A stretch of DNA of 64,000 nt from Flavobacteriaceae bacterium (GCA_021647985.1 JAKITQ010000013.1:1-64000), one strand, 5' to 3'; shown: positions 34,053-43,142, counted from the stretch's first letter. Made by a program: numbers and translations. Notes: generated by a model not told the origin, from the sequence alone.

Positions 34053-34688
34053 ATGAAACCTAAAATTACTACCGAACACAACAAGGGTCAAGCTACAATT
34101 TTTAAAAACCCATTTTTGGAAAGCTTAACCAAAACTAATTTAACTCAAAATGTAATAGTTTATGGTATTATTGTAATATTATTTATTTATCATGCCATAT
34201 TTAATATAGACATTCCTGTAAGTAAATTTTTAATATTGTTTATTTCTGCTTTGTTTTTTTGGACCCTAGCTGAATATTTTTTACATAGGTATTTATTCCA
34301 CTGGATGTCCAATAATCCTATTCTAAAAAGATTTCATTTTATCATGCATGGTTCTCATCATTTGTATCCTAGAGATGCAGAAAGAATTTTAATGCCACCT
34401 GTTCCAGGAGTAATTCTTGCTTCTTTATTATTTACCATATTTTATTTCTTTTTTAACTTGTTTGGAATTCCAGATCTTACTTGGGCATTTTTTCCTGGGT
34501 TTTTTCTAGGCTATATACTTTATTCATTTTTACATCTTGCAACACATATAAATAAACCTCCAAAGAAATTTAAATATTTATGGAAACACCATAGTATTCA
34601 CCACTATAAATATCCAGATAAGGCTTTTGGTGTTTCAACAACTATTTGGGATAGGGTTTTTGGAACCATGCCCCCACAAAAAACATAA
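34053..34688 (+). CDS. Fatty acid hydroxylase / sterol desaturase superfamily membrane protein
   Basis: From the ATG at 34053 this is a 211-residue integral membrane di-iron enzyme. Membrane helices include VIVYGIIVILFIYHAIF and FLILFISALFFWTLAEYFL. The histidine clusters HRYLFH, HFIMHGSHH, HLATHIN and KHHSIHHYKYP match the superfamily. It probably hydroxylates or desaturates a lipid chain; substrate unknown. A frame extension to 34038 starts at a TTG inside the preceding gene. The Gfo/Idh stop codon ends one base before this ATG. Confidence 0.88.
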   Translation: MKPKITTEHNKGQATIFKNPFLESLTKTNLTQNVIVYGIIVILFIYHAIFNIDIPVSKFLILFISALFFWTLAEYFLHRYLFHWMSNNPILKRFHFIMHGSHHLYPRDAERILMPPVPGVILASLLFTIFYFFFNLFGIPDLTWAFFPGFFLGYILYSFLHLATHINKPPKKFKYLWKHHSIHHYKYPDKAFGVSTTIWDRVFGTMPPQKT

Positions 34689-34703
34689 AACACAAAATTT
34701 AAT

Positions 34704-35591
34704 ATGAAAAATATTGCAGTTATTGGTGCTGGAACTATGGGGAATGGAATTGCCCATGTTTTTGCTCAAAACGGATTCAAGGTTAATCTTATAGATATAT
34801 CAAACGATGCACTTGATAAAGGTATCGCAACAATCACAAAAAATTTAGACAGACTACTCAGTAAAGAAAAGATTTCAGTAGCGATTAAAAATAAAACATT
34901 AGAAAATATTGATATTTTTACTTCAATATCTACAGGTGTAAAAAATGCAGATTTGGTGGTTGAAGCTGCGACTGAAAATATTAACTTAAAACTTAAAATA
35001 TTCAAAGAGATAAACGATGCATCTCCAGAAAAGGCAATTTTAGCGAGTAATACTTCTTCAATTTCTATTACAAAAATAGCTTCTGTTACGTCAAGACCTG
35101 AAAATGTAATCGGTATGCATTTTATGAATCCGGTTCCAATTATGAAATTGGTAGAAATTATTCGTGGATATTCTACAAGTGATTTGGTTACTAAAAAAAT
35201 TATGGATTTGAGTTTGAAGCTCGGTAAAGCACCTGTTGAAGTTAATGATTATCCTGGGTTTATTGCGAATAGAATATTAATGCCCATGCTTAATGAAGCC
35301 ATTTACTCACTTTATGAAGGTGTTGCTGGTGTTTTAGAAATTGATACGGTAATGAAACTTGGTATGGCACACCCAATGGGTCCTTTACAATTGGCAGATT
35401 TTATTGGTCTTGATGTTTGTTTGTCTATTCTAAAAGTTTTGCAAGATGGATTTGGGAACCCAAAATATGCCCCTTGCCCCCTATTGGTAAATATGGTTAC
35501 CGCTGGTAAATTAGGGGTTAAATCTGGTGAGGGATTTTATGATTATGCACTAAGTAAAAAATCAGAAATAATCTCAAGTCAATTTACATAA
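34704..35591 (+). CDS. 3-Hydroxyacyl-CoA (3-hydroxybutyryl-CoA) dehydrogenase
   Basis: This 295-residue single-domain-pair enzyme has the NAD motif IAVIGAGTMGNGIAHVFA (about 4-21), the GMHFMNPVPIMKLVEIIRG catalytic segment with the active-site histidine, and a C-terminal dimerisation domain (PMGPLQLADFIGLDVCLSIL). It oxidises short-chain 3-hydroxyacyl-CoA, most likely 3-hydroxybutyryl-CoA. It is the last gene of its operon, 15 bases after the hydroxylase gene. Confidence 0.92.
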   Translation: MKNIAVIGAGTMGNGIAHVFAQNGFKVNLIDISNDALDKGIATITKNLDRLLSKEKISVAIKNKTLENIDIFTSISTGVKNADLVVEAATENINLKLKIFKEINDASPEKAILASNTSSISITKIASVTSRPENVIGMHFMNPVPIMKLVEIIRGYSTSDLVTKKIMDLSLKLGKAPVEVNDYPGFIANRILMPMLNEAIYSLYEGVAGVLEIDTVMKLGMAHPMGPLQLADFIGLDVCLSILKVLQDGFGNPKYAPCPLLVNMVTAGKLGVKSGEGFYDYALSKKSEIISSQFT

Positions 35592-35602
35592 AATTAAACT
35601 AC

Positions 35603-35749
35603 TTCCGGCTTCAAGCCGGAAGATTTGATTCCGCCTAAAGGCGGCTAAAGGGTTACGGATACTTTTGATATTATAAACCGTATATAATATTTCCCTTAGA
35701 CTACATGATATAAATATAGTCAAACTAAAGTCTTCGCCTGAAGGCGAGG
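35603..35749. repeat. Cluster of GC-rich hairpins after the dehydrogenase gene
   Basis: Three GC-rich dyads stand out in AT-rich DNA: CTTCCGGCTT-C-AAGCCGGAAG (35603-35623), CCGCC-TAAA-GGCGG (35632-35645) and CTTCGCCT-G-AAGGCGAGG (35732-35749). None is followed by a T-run, so they are not simple terminators. They resemble interspersed palindromic repeats. No ORF is seen. Confidence 0.65.
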
Positions 35750-35790
35750 GATTTTCTCCCATTCCCCGAATTTGAAATTAAAAGTTGAAT

Positions 35791-35816
35791 AAAAAAGCCC
35801 CAATTGGGGCTTTTTT
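35791..35816. terminator. Bidirectional terminator
   Basis: AAAAAAGCCCC-AATT-GGGGCTTTTTT is a symmetrical stem with A- and T-runs. It lies between the convergent dehydrogenase operon and the 126-residue protein gene, so it can serve both. Confidence 0.9.
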
Positions 35817-35819
35817 ATA

Positions 35820-36200
35820 TTATAACCATCTTAAAAAATAGTCCATTAAATCTTCTTTTAACTCGTAATGTAATTTGATATAAATTTTCATATCGCCTTT
35901 CAATGAAGTTTGTTGGTTTCTTAATCGGCCATCAATTTCCTCACTGATATCTGAAGTTTCAATGATGCGTCTTTTCATTCTAATTCGCTGTAACATCTTA
36001 CCAATTACTGCTTTTTCATGAATTAACTTATTTTGAAAACCTTCTAATGGCGCCATGGCATCAATACCTAACCCCCTACTAGCAATATCTTCTAATTTTT
36101 TTTCAAATTTTTCTAATTCATTCAAATGAAATTTTAACTCTTTTTTCCAAATTTTCAAATTAAACTTTAAATCGCTTAAATAAACTAATTTTATCTCCAT
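35820..36200 (-). CDS. Small helical protein of unknown function
   Basis: This 126-residue protein is predicted to be helical and coiled-coil along most of its length (KKELKFHLNELEKFEKKLED near residues 19-38). It is rich in Lys, Glu and Leu, with aromatic residues at the end (LMDYFLRWL). There is no signal peptide or membrane segment, and no recognised domain. It is a single gene with a terminator directly downstream. Confidence 0.65.
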   Translation of the reverse strand: MEIKLVYLSDLKFNLKIWKKELKFHLNELEKFEKKLEDIASRGLGIDAMAPLEGFQNKLIHEKAVIGKMLQRIRMKRRIIETSDISEEIDGRLRNQQTSLKGDMKIYIKLHYELKEDLMDYFLRWL

Positions 36201-36291
36201 ATCTAAAAAGGTGTTTAAATTAATAATACCCTAAATTTCGAAAAAAAAACTGAATTAACTATTGATAATTGTCATTATTTTAAAAAATTGC

Positions 36292-36318
36292 AAAAAAAAC
36301 CTCGCAATTGCGAGGTGG
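36292..36318 (-). terminator. Terminator of the MacA/MacB-type efflux operon
   Basis: On the minus strand CCTCGCAATTGCGAGG (8-bp self-complementary stem, 36300-36315) is followed by an eight-T run, about 20 bases after the adaptor gene. Confidence 0.85.
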
Positions 36319-36335
36319 AATATTAAAACTTTCGT

Positions 36336-37436
36336 TTAATCTTCTTCTTTATCTTTTTTAATCTTATTCCATATTTTGATTTCATCATCTGCCGTTATAC
36401 CTGATATAATTTCAACATTAATACCATCAGAAATTCCTAATTCTAATTCTTTCTTTTCGAATGTCTGATCACCTGTAGCAATTTCTACATAAGGTTTTTC
36501 AGAATCTTTATCAAACTGCAATAAAGCTTCTCTAATTGAAAGTACACTGTCTTTTTGTTCTAAAATTATTTCCGCATTTGCGCTATAACCTGCTCTTAAA
36601 TAATAATCTTTATCTAAAGTTACATCTGCTTTAATAGTAAATTGAACTGCACCATTTTCTTCGGTGCCCTTAGGTGCAATAAAGTTTAACATAGCCGGAA
36701 ATTTTTTATCTTCAATGGCTCCTAGTGAAATTTCTAATTCTGTATTCGTTTTAATTTTTCCAACTTCAGCTTCATCAACTTTCCCTTCAAAAATTATTTT
36801 AGTCATATCAGCAATAGATGCGATGGTTGTTCCATCATTAAAATTGTTGCTCTGAATTACTTGATTACCAACTTTTACAGGAATTTCTAAAATAGTACCA
36901 GAAACTTCAGCGCGAATATTGGTATTGGTTAAACCAGAAGAGCCTATTGAGCCTCTTTTAATAATACGATAATCGTTTTCGGCATTAATAACATCTTCTT
37001 TTGCCTGTTTGTAAGTTAATTCGAGTACTTCAAAATCTCTTTTAGAGATTACGCCACTTTCGTATAATTTTTTATTTCTATTAAAAACGATTTTGGCATT
37101 GTCTAACTGTAACTTAGCTTTTGTAACACGACCTTTTGCATTACTCAGAGCTTGTTCGTTTGGCACAACTCTAATTCGAGCTATTAAATCTCCTTTATTT
37201 ACCTTTGCCCCTTCTTCTAAATATATTTTATCAATAATACCAGAAATTTGTGGTTTTATCTCAATTTCTTCTAAAGGGGTAACTTTTCCTGTGGCAACAG
37301 TTTTCCTAACAATATTGGTTTTAAAAGCCTTTTCAGTATCATATTGAATAGGCGACTTACTGTTCATTTTTCCAAACCAAATCAATACAGCAATAAATGC
37401 GATACCTATAATTGAAAATATAATTATTTTTTTCAT
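36336..37436 (-). CDS. Periplasmic adaptor (membrane fusion) protein, MacA/HlyD-like
   Basis: This 366-residue protein has an N-terminal membrane anchor (IIIFSIIGIAFIAVLIWFGK) and the adaptor layout: a biotinyl-lipoyl half (EIKPQISGIIDKIYLEEGAK), a coiled-coil hairpin (about 95-160), the second lipoyl half (EVSGTILEIPVKVGNQV) and beta-barrel domains. It would link the inner-membrane ABC transporter encoded upstream to an outer-membrane channel, which is not encoded here. It is the last gene of a four-gene operon with two permeases and an ATPase. Confidence 0.9.
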   Translation of the reverse strand: MKKIIIFSIIGIAFIAVLIWFGKMNSKSPIQYDTEKAFKTNIVRKTVATGKVTPLEEIEIKPQISGIIDKIYLEEGAKVNKGDLIARIRVVPNEQALSNAKGRVTKAKLQLDNAKIVFNRNKKLYESGVISKRDFEVLELTYKQAKEDVINAENDYRIIKRGSIGSSGLTNTNIRAEVSGTILEIPVKVGNQVIQSNNFNDGTTIASIADMTKIIFEGKVDEAEVGKIKTNTELEISLGAIEDKKFPAMLNFIAPKGTEENGAVQFTIKADVTLDKDYYLRAGYSANAEIILEQKDSVLSIREALLQFDKDSEKPYVEIATGDQTFEKKELELGISDGINVEIISGITADDEIKIWNKIKKDKEED

Positions 37437-37465
37437 GCGTAAAAATTTATTTTATTAGTTTAACG

Positions 37466-38728
37466 TTATTCTTCTCTTAATGCTTCTATTGGTCTAATTT
37501 TAATTGCCCTTTGTGCTGGAATCATTCCAATTAACGAACCAAACGTTACCAAAGTAGCAATGGCACCTAAAGCAATTGGTATGTTAACAGTAGGGTTTGT
37601 AAAAGGGAAAGCTGTATCTTGTGTAAGGGAGTTGATGATCATCAATATTCCTCCCGAAAAAATAAGTCCTAGTACTCCTGCAATCAATGTTAAAAAAACA
37701 GATTCCAAAACAATTTGCCCTCTTACTTTATTTGGTGTAGCGCCTAAGGCTCTTCTAATACCAATTTCTTTTGTTCTCTCTTTAACTGTAATTAAAAGAA
37801 TACTGCCAATTGCAATTACTCCTGCAATTAAGGTTGCAATTCCTACAAACCAGGTTAAAAATTTAATACCACTTACAAATCCAGTTATTCTTTTAAACAT
37901 TTCGCCAAAGTTAAAAGAACCAAAGGCTCTTTTATCTTCAAAATGTACGCCATGTCTTCTTTTTAATAAAGTTTTGACATCTGCTTCTACCTTTGTAATA
38001 TCTGCTTCTTTATAGCCTGCTATAACCATCCAGCCAATTTTATCTCCAGTATTATTAATTTTTCTAAAAGTTGAAAATGGAATATAAATGGAGTCATCTC
38101 CCTCAAAACTACCACCTGCTGTACCTTCTCTATATATTCCTATAATTTGAAAAAAACTACCATTAATTTCAACGTAATTACCAACAACTTCTTCATCTTT
38201 TTCAAATAATTCATCTACTACCATCTCACCTATAATACACACTTTTCTCTCTTCCTCAATATCATTTAAATTCAAAAATCTACCAGCAATAAGCTTCACT
38301 TTATTTACCTCGTCTAAAATTGGATAATCACCAAATAATTTATAAGTTTTTGAGTTCGTTCTTCTCTTTACCTTTGCGGGTGCCCCACCAAAAACGCCTT
38401 GAACATTTCTTGGAGCCACAAATGCAATTCCTGGTACTTGTCCTTCAATAGCAGCTACATCTTGAATAGTGAGACGAATTCGTCTGCCTCTTTGAAAGCC
38501 CTTATTTGGCATACTGGTTCTTTGTGCCCAAAGGTAAACACTATTGGTGGCTAAGTTTTTAAATTCTTTGTCAAATCCATTTTCCATACCCCTTGCAGCT
38601 CCTAACAAAGTGATAAATAAAAACACACCCCAAAGTACCCCTATGATAGTAATTGCAGTTCGCAATTTACTTTTTCGGATAGATCCAAAAATTTCTTGCC
38701 ATGTATCTATGTCAAAAATGAATTTCAT
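37466..38728 (-). CDS. ABC transporter permease, MacB-like (second)
   Basis: This 420-residue protein has the MacB/FtsX layout: an N-terminal membrane helix (AITIIGVLWGVFLFITLLGA), a large periplasmic MacB_PCD domain (about 55-275) and three C-terminal helices, with ERTKEIGIRRALGATPNKVR as the cytoplasmic coupling loop. It has no ATPase domain, which is supplied by the first gene of the operon. It is a paralogue of the next gene upstream, so the exporter may be a heterodimer. Confidence 0.9.
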   Translation of the reverse strand: MKFIFDIDTWQEIFGSIRKSKLRTAITIIGVLWGVFLFITLLGAARGMENGFDKEFKNLATNSVYLWAQRTSMPNKGFQRGRRIRLTIQDVAAIEGQVPGIAFVAPRNVQGVFGGAPAKVKRRTNSKTYKLFGDYPILDEVNKVKLIAGRFLNLNDIEEERKVCIIGEMVVDELFEKDEEVVGNYVEINGSFFQIIGIYREGTAGGSFEGDDSIYIPFSTFRKINNTGDKIGWMVIAGYKEADITKVEADVKTLLKRRHGVHFEDKRAFGSFNFGEMFKRITGFVSGIKFLTWFVGIATLIAGVIAIGSILLITVKERTKEIGIRRALGATPNKVRGQIVLESVFLTLIAGVLGLIFSGGILMIINSLTQDTAFPFTNPTVNIPIALGAIATLVTFGSLIGMIPAQRAIKIRPIEALREE

Positions 38729-38744
38729 CTTTTTAAATTAAAAT

Positions 38745-39974
38745 TTAATCATCACCTAATGCTTCCACTGGTTTAATTTTCGCAGCTCTTCTTGCTGGAA
38801 TATAACCTGCTAATGCCCCAACAAATACTAATATTATTGTGGCCCATATTACAGTGCTCATATTTACTTGAGGGTTTGTAATAAAATAATCTTCCAAACT
38901 GTTGCCAATACGACTTAAAGTAAAAACTGCTATAAGCAATCCAACATAACCTGCAATTGCCGTAATAAATATAGATTCTTGGAGTATTAAGGCTACTATA
39001 GAGCCTGGTGTAGCACCTAATGCTTTTCTAATTCCTAACTCCTTTGTTCTTTCTTTTACAACAAACACCATAATATTACCAATTCCTATAGCTCCTGCAA
39101 ATAGGGTTCCTATTCCAATCCACAGTACAATTAATTGTAACACATTAGCGAATTGCATGTTTTGTTCAAAATTCTCAAATACAGATCTAATAAAAATAGC
39201 ACTTCTATCATCTTTATGAATAAAGTGCTTTTCTTTTAAAAATACATTAAGATCTTTAGCTAACCTTCTTGCACCTTCAAGACCAATATTTTTATTATAA
39301 GACAAATTAATTTGATTTATTTCATCTGTATTTTTATGAATTAATTGGATGGTAGATACTGGTGCATAAATTACCCGCTCTTCATTGTCTCCGCCTGCAT
39401 CTCTAAAAACACCCACCACCTTGTAAGCTATCTCGTTCAATTCTATGTATTTACCTAGAGCATTTTTATTTTTAAACAAATCTTGTTCTACCAATCTACC
39501 TATAACAATTACTCTTGTTTTATTTTTTATATCATTTTGATCAATAAATTTTCCTTGTGTAATTACGGTATTTTCTAAAAACTGATGCTCGGGATGTACT
39601 GCATAAATAGTATAACTATTAGACTCCTTTTTATAAACTGCTTGCACACTTTTATACAATCTGGCAGAGTAATACTCTATTTTATTGCCAAATTTCTTTC
39701 TAATATCATCAATATCATCATTTTTAAATTGAATTTTTCGACCTTCTTTAAATCCTTTATAAGCCTTTGTAGTATGACCAGATCGAATAAAAATAACATT
39801 GGTGGCATCATCAACAAAAAAAGCTTTAAACGTACTTTTTAAACCGTTACCCATACCAAAAAGAACGGTAAAAATAAAAATACCAAGCAAAACAGTAAAA
39901 GCCCCTAAAAAGGTTCTTAATTTATTTTTGCTAATAGATTGAAATATTTCCAACCAACGATCAATATCGAACAT
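38745..39974 (-). CDS. ABC transporter permease, MacB-like (first)
   Basis: This 409-residue paralogue of the downstream permease has the same topology: helix near residues 19-45, periplasmic domain, then three helices with ERTKELGIRKALGATPGSIV. It starts three bases after the ATPase stop and ends 16 bases before the second permease. Substrates of such systems include antibiotics, peptides and lipoproteins; none can be named here. Confidence 0.9.
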   Translation of the reverse strand: MFDIDRWLEIFQSISKNKLRTFLGAFTVLLGIFIFTVLFGMGNGLKSTFKAFFVDDATNVIFIRSGHTTKAYKGFKEGRKIQFKNDDIDDIRKKFGNKIEYYSARLYKSVQAVYKKESNSYTIYAVHPEHQFLENTVITQGKFIDQNDIKNKTRVIVIGRLVEQDLFKNKNALGKYIELNEIAYKVVGVFRDAGGDNEERVIYAPVSTIQLIHKNTDEINQINLSYNKNIGLEGARRLAKDLNVFLKEKHFIHKDDRSAIFIRSVFENFEQNMQFANVLQLIVLWIGIGTLFAGAIGIGNIMVFVVKERTKELGIRKALGATPGSIVALILQESIFITAIAGYVGLLIAVFTLSRIGNSLEDYFITNPQVNMSTVIWATIILVFVGALAGYIPARRAAKIKPVEALGDD

Positions 39975-39977
39975 ATT

Positions 39978-40670
39978 TTAAATCTTTACTTTTTTATTAG
40001 TTTTTTCATCACTAATAATAACACCATCTTTTAAACGTACAATTCTATCTGTTTCTTTAGCAATATCTTCTTCATGAGTAATTACAAAAACAGTCATTCC
40101 TTCTCTATTAATTTCTTTAAGTAATTCCATTACAGATTCAGAAGTTGTAGAGTCTAGGGCTCCTGTAGGTTCATCCGCCAATACTACTTTTGGTTTTGTA
40201 ACCAATGCACGAGCAATTGCAACTCTTTGTTTTTGCCCGCCTGACAGCTCGCTAGGTAAATGATTAGCCCAATCTTTTAAACCAACCTTATCTAGATATT
40301 CTAGGGCAATTATTTGTCTATCTTTTCTATTAACACCTTTATAGTATAATGGTAAGGCAACATTTTCAAGGGCGTTTTTATATGCTATTAAATTAAATGA
40401 TTGAAAAACAAATCCTAAAAATTTATTTCTTAAAATTGCTGCTTTCTTTTCATCTAATTTTTCAATTAATTGACCATTTAAATGGTAAGTTCCTTCATCG
40501 TGCTCATCTAATAAACCAACAATATTTAAAAGTGTCGATTTACCTGAACCTGAAGATCCCATAATAGATACAAATTCTCCTTCTTTAATATGTAAATCCA
40601 AGCCTTTTAATACGTGCAAAGATTCTTTACCCATAGGATAAGATTTGTGAAGGTTTTGAAGTTTTATCAT
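39978..40670 (-). CDS. ABC transporter ATP-binding protein, MacB/LolD type
   Basis: This 230-residue ATPase has Walker [12 protein letters not shown] (about 38-48), Q-loop [18 protein letters not shown], signature [15 protein letters not shown], Walker [13 protein letters not shown] and H-loop VITHEE. It belongs to the MacB/LolD/FtsE group. It is the first gene of the efflux operon and divergent from the DCC protein gene. Confidence 0.93.
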   Translation of the reverse strand: MIKLQNLHKSYPMGKESLHVLKGLDLHIKEGEFVSIMGSSGSGKSTLLNIVGLLDEHDEGTYHLNGQLIEKLDEKKAAILRNKFLGFVFQSFNLIAYKNALENVALPLYYKGVNRKDRQIIALEYLDKVGLKDWANHLPSELSGGQKQRVAIARALVTKPKVVLADEPTGALDSTTSESVMELLKEINREGMTVFVITHEEDIAKETDRIVRLKDGVIISDEKTNKKVKI

Positions 40671-40728
40671 TTTAATTAATGTTTTTTGAACATTTTCAAT
40701 TATATATGTATATTTTGAAAGTGTTTTT

Positions 40729-40736
40729 TAACTTTG
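40729..40736 (+). promoter_or_regulatory. Minus-7 element of the DCC protein gene
   Basis: TAACTTTG fits TAnnTTTG and ends five bases before the preferred ATG, implying a leaderless or very short-leader transcript. Confidence 0.45.
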
Positions 40737-40741
40737 TTTAT

Positions 40742-41152
40742 ATGAATCAAACGAAAAATAAATCAATTGTTCTTTTCGATGGATTATGTAATTTATGTAA
40801 TTCATCCGTAAGGTTTATTTTAAAACACGATAAAAAAGAACAGTATTCATTTGCTTCACTACAATCAGACGCCTCGACAAAACTTTTGTTACACTTAAAT
40901 TATAAAAAAGATGATTTAAATTCTATTGTTTTAATTGAAGGTGTAAAAGTATATAATAAATCAACCGCTGTGCTGCGAATAGCCAAAGAATTAAGGCCTT
41001 TATGGAATTGTAGTTACCTATTTATTATCATCCCTGAATTTATTCGAGATTCTATTTATGATTTTATTGCGAAAAATAGATACAAATGGTTTGGGAAAAG
41101 AAAAGCATGCCAAATACATAATCTTAAATACAAAGATAGGTTTATCAATTAA
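40742..41152 (+). CDS. DUF393 / DCC-family thiol-disulfide protein
   Basis: From the ATG at 40742 this is a 136-residue protein with the family motif VLFDGLCNLCNSSVRFI (about 10-26), which contains the D-G-x-C-x-x-C active site of DCC proteins. A thioredoxin-like fold follows, with FASLQSDASTKLL and an SIVLIEGVKVYNKSTAVLRI segment. The oxidoreductase role is inferred from the CxxC. The frame is open upstream to 40679, but the extension is hydrophobic low-complexity sequence across the promoter and is rejected. Confidence 0.85.
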   Translation: MNQTKNKSIVLFDGLCNLCNSSVRFILKHDKKEQYSFASLQSDASTKLLLHLNYKKDDLNSIVLIEGVKVYNKSTAVLRIAKELRPLWNCSYLFIIIPEFIRDSIYDFIAKNRYKWFGKRKACQIHNLKYKDRFIN

Positions 41153-41166
41153 TGACAAACCTATCT
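41134..41166 (+). terminator. Stem-loop at the end of the DCC gene
   Basis: AGATAGGTTT pairs perfectly with AAACCTATCT across a 13-base loop that contains the stop codon. A T-run follows only about 15 bases later, so terminator function is uncertain. Confidence 0.4.
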
Positions 41167-41256
41167 AACAAACAATTATTCCCCCTTTTTTTATTTAATT
41201 TTTGAAGTTTATAAACTTTAATGAAAACAAACTTGAATTTAATTGTACTTCTAAAA

Positions 41257-41826
41257 TTAAATTTTTGATATTAAACTTTGTTCTGTGTATAATGGTATTT
41301 TAATTCTTGTTTCTGCCCATGCCAAAACCATTTGCGACCCATAATTTTTAGATGTAAATGCAATTGAAAAATTGTTTAACATTTCTCCCTTACTTGCTGG
41401 CACTTCAATTTTAGCAATATTAAATTTTGGATTGTAGAAAAATGCCCCAAAAGTGTCAGTTTTTCCATTCAATATAATTGTCCAATAATTTTCATTAGGA
41501 ATAGTATATAAAACATAAGTTCCTGCTTTCACATACTTATTTCCAAACATTACGTCACTGTAAAATCTTATTTCTGTAGCCTCATTACTTCCCGTTCTCC
41601 ATACCTCACCATAAGGCACCTGTGTCCCAAAAACTACATTATCTTTAGCATTAGGTCTTCCATAAACAACTTTTATTTTTGGAGTCCCGTTTTTATTCAA
41701 TCTATAATAAACGATATCATGCGGACTACTATCTAAGTCATTAAAACACTGTGCATTTAATTGAGCATTAGACAAACTTGTTATAGATAGGACCAATACG
41801 AATGCATATAATTTAATTTTTTCCAT
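41257..41826 (-). CDS. DUF2911 family secreted protein
   Basis: This 189-residue protein has a signal peptide (KLYAFVLVLSITSLSNA). The DUF2911 core is KVVYGRPNAKDNVVFGTQVP followed by YGEVWRTGSNEATEIRFYSD and GKYVKAGTYVLYTIPNENYW-like segments. The family is common in Bacteroidota, is beta-rich and has no known activity. It lies on the same strand as the small secreted proteins but is separated from them by 87 bases. Confidence 0.88.
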   Translation of the reverse strand: MEKIKLYAFVLVLSITSLSNAQLNAQCFNDLDSSPHDIVYYRLNKNGTPKIKVVYGRPNAKDNVVFGTQVPYGEVWRTGSNEATEIRFYSDVMFGNKYVKAGTYVLYTIPNENYWTIILNGKTDTFGAFFYNPKFNIAKIEVPASKGEMLNNFSIAFTSKNYGSQMVLAWAETRIKIPLYTEQSLISKI

Positions 41827-41913
41827 TTTGTTAAATATTATGATTAAAGCTAATTGTTAGTAAAAACAATCTTTGATTTAATTTTTACTGTAATTTTGTA
41901 ATGTCTACCAGGT

Positions 41914-42300
41914 TTAGTTTATTACCTTAATAGTTTCTCCATTTTTATTAGAAATGGTAATGTCTGACGTGATAATAAAATCAGAAGTATAAACTTTCAA
42001 TGTGTAATTTCCTTCTTCTAATTTAGATTTGTCTATATCACATACTTTTCCATTATTAGATGATTTATGCACCAATTCATGATTGGCTAGCTCTAAAATT
42101 TCGTATTTATAAAAATTATCTGCCGATGTAAGTTTTAATACATTTGAATTTGAGTTTTCAATGATAGTGATTGCCTCTTCCCCGTTAGGAAATGTAGTAA
42201 CATATTTAGTGATCTTATCTGGTTGATTTACATTAGATGTTTGTGCAAATCCTGTTAAACTTATTAAAGTGATGGCGATTATTAAGATTATATTTTTCAT
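41914..42300 (-). CDS. Small secreted protein, tandem paralogue 1
   Basis: This 128-residue protein has a signal peptide (MKNIILIIAITLISLTGFAQ) and a compact beta-rich body containing NHELVHKSSNNGKVCDIDKS and the terminal pattern LEEGNYTLKVYTSDFI. It is very similar over its whole length to the gene at 42330-42719, at both protein and DNA level. The C-terminal part resembles the beta-sandwich of type IX secretion sorting domains, but it is the body of the protein instead of a tail. Function unknown. Confidence 0.75.
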   Translation of the reverse strand: MKNIILIIAITLISLTGFAQTSNVNQPDKITKYVTTFPNGEEAITIIENSNSNVLKLTSADNFYKYEILELANHELVHKSSNNGKVCDIDKSKLEEGNYTLKVYTSDFIITSDITISNKNGETIKVIN

Positions 42301-42329
42301 AACGTATATTTTTAAATGTTATTTAATTA

Positions 42330-42719
42330 TTAGTTTATAGAATTATTGGCTGTAAGAGTTGTCTTATTAGAGATGGTAATATCAGAAGTAATTACAAAAT
42401 CTGATGTATAAACTCTTAAGGTATAAGTACCTTCTTCTAATTTTGACTTATCTATATCACAAACTTTACCTTTATTATTTGATTTGTGTACCAATTCGTG
42501 ATTGGTTGGATCTAATATTTCATATTTATAAAAATTATCGGCTGAAGACAATTTTAAATTATCCGAATTAGAGTTTTCTATAATAGTTATCGCTTCTTCC
42601 CCATTAGGAAATGTAGTAACATATTTAGTGATCTTATCTGGTTGATCTGCATTAGATGTTTGTGCAAATCCTGTTAAACTTATTAATGTAATGGCGATTA
42701 TTAAAATTATATTTTTCAT
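42330..42719 (-). CDS. Small secreted protein, tandem paralogue 2
   Basis: This 129-residue near-duplicate of the downstream gene has the same signal peptide and the same NHELVHKSNNKGKVCDIDKS segment. The two start codons lie 419 bases apart, and even the AT-rich leaders are alike, so this is a recent tandem duplication. The C-termini diverge (KTTLTANNSIN against KNGETIKVIN). Function unknown. Confidence 0.75.
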   Translation of the reverse strand: MKNIILIIAITLISLTGFAQTSNADQPDKITKYVTTFPNGEEAITIIENSNSDNLKLSSADNFYKYEILDPTNHELVHKSNNKGKVCDIDKSKLEEGTYTLRVYTSDFVITSDITISNKTTLTANNSIN

Positions 42720-42800
42720 AGCGTATATTTTTAAATGTTATTTTTTATATATTTATTTTATGGATAGGGAAGATAACTTATTCGTAAAAATTTAATTAAT

Positions 42801-43142
42801 CTAAATCTTTACTTTCATTTGCATAATAGGCTCAAAATCAAAATTTAAAGCATATTCGTTATATGAATAAGCACCTTCGATATAATTTCTTTCTATACTT
42901 GAAGTATTAGCAGAATTATGCGATAATTCATGGGTGTTATTTTTTAAATTGATCATATTAAAATCATTCGATTCTAATAATATTTGATCCTCATAATCAT
43001 TAAAGTCCATGTTGTCAATTTTAATGACAAAACTGGTTTCTTGGTTAGAAATGTTATTTATATCTGACTTACTAACTGATTGTTGTGCAAATCCTATCAA
43101 GCCAACAATACTGAAACATAAAAATAAAGTTATCTTTTTCAT
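42801..43142 (-). CDS. Small secreted protein, diverged third paralogue
   Basis: This 113-residue protein has a signal peptide (MKKITLFLCFSIVGLIGFAQ). It shares the layout and the NTHELSHNSANTSSIERN segment with the two genes downstream (NHELVHKSSNN), ending with a corresponding YIEGAYSYNEYALNFDFE strand region. It is clearly older or faster evolving than the tandem pair. The cysteine of the pair is missing. Function unknown. Confidence 0.65.
   Translation of the reverse strand: MKKITLFLCFSIVGLIGFAQQSVSKSDINNISNQETSFVIKIDNMDFNDYEDQILLESNDFNMINLKNNTHELSHNSANTSSIERNYIEGAYSYNEYALNFDFEPIMQMKVKI

Noticed and set aside
37560-38015. 151-codon plus-strand open frame
   Set aside because: It is antisense to a MacB-like permease gene whose motifs are intact; the translated sequence shows no domain.
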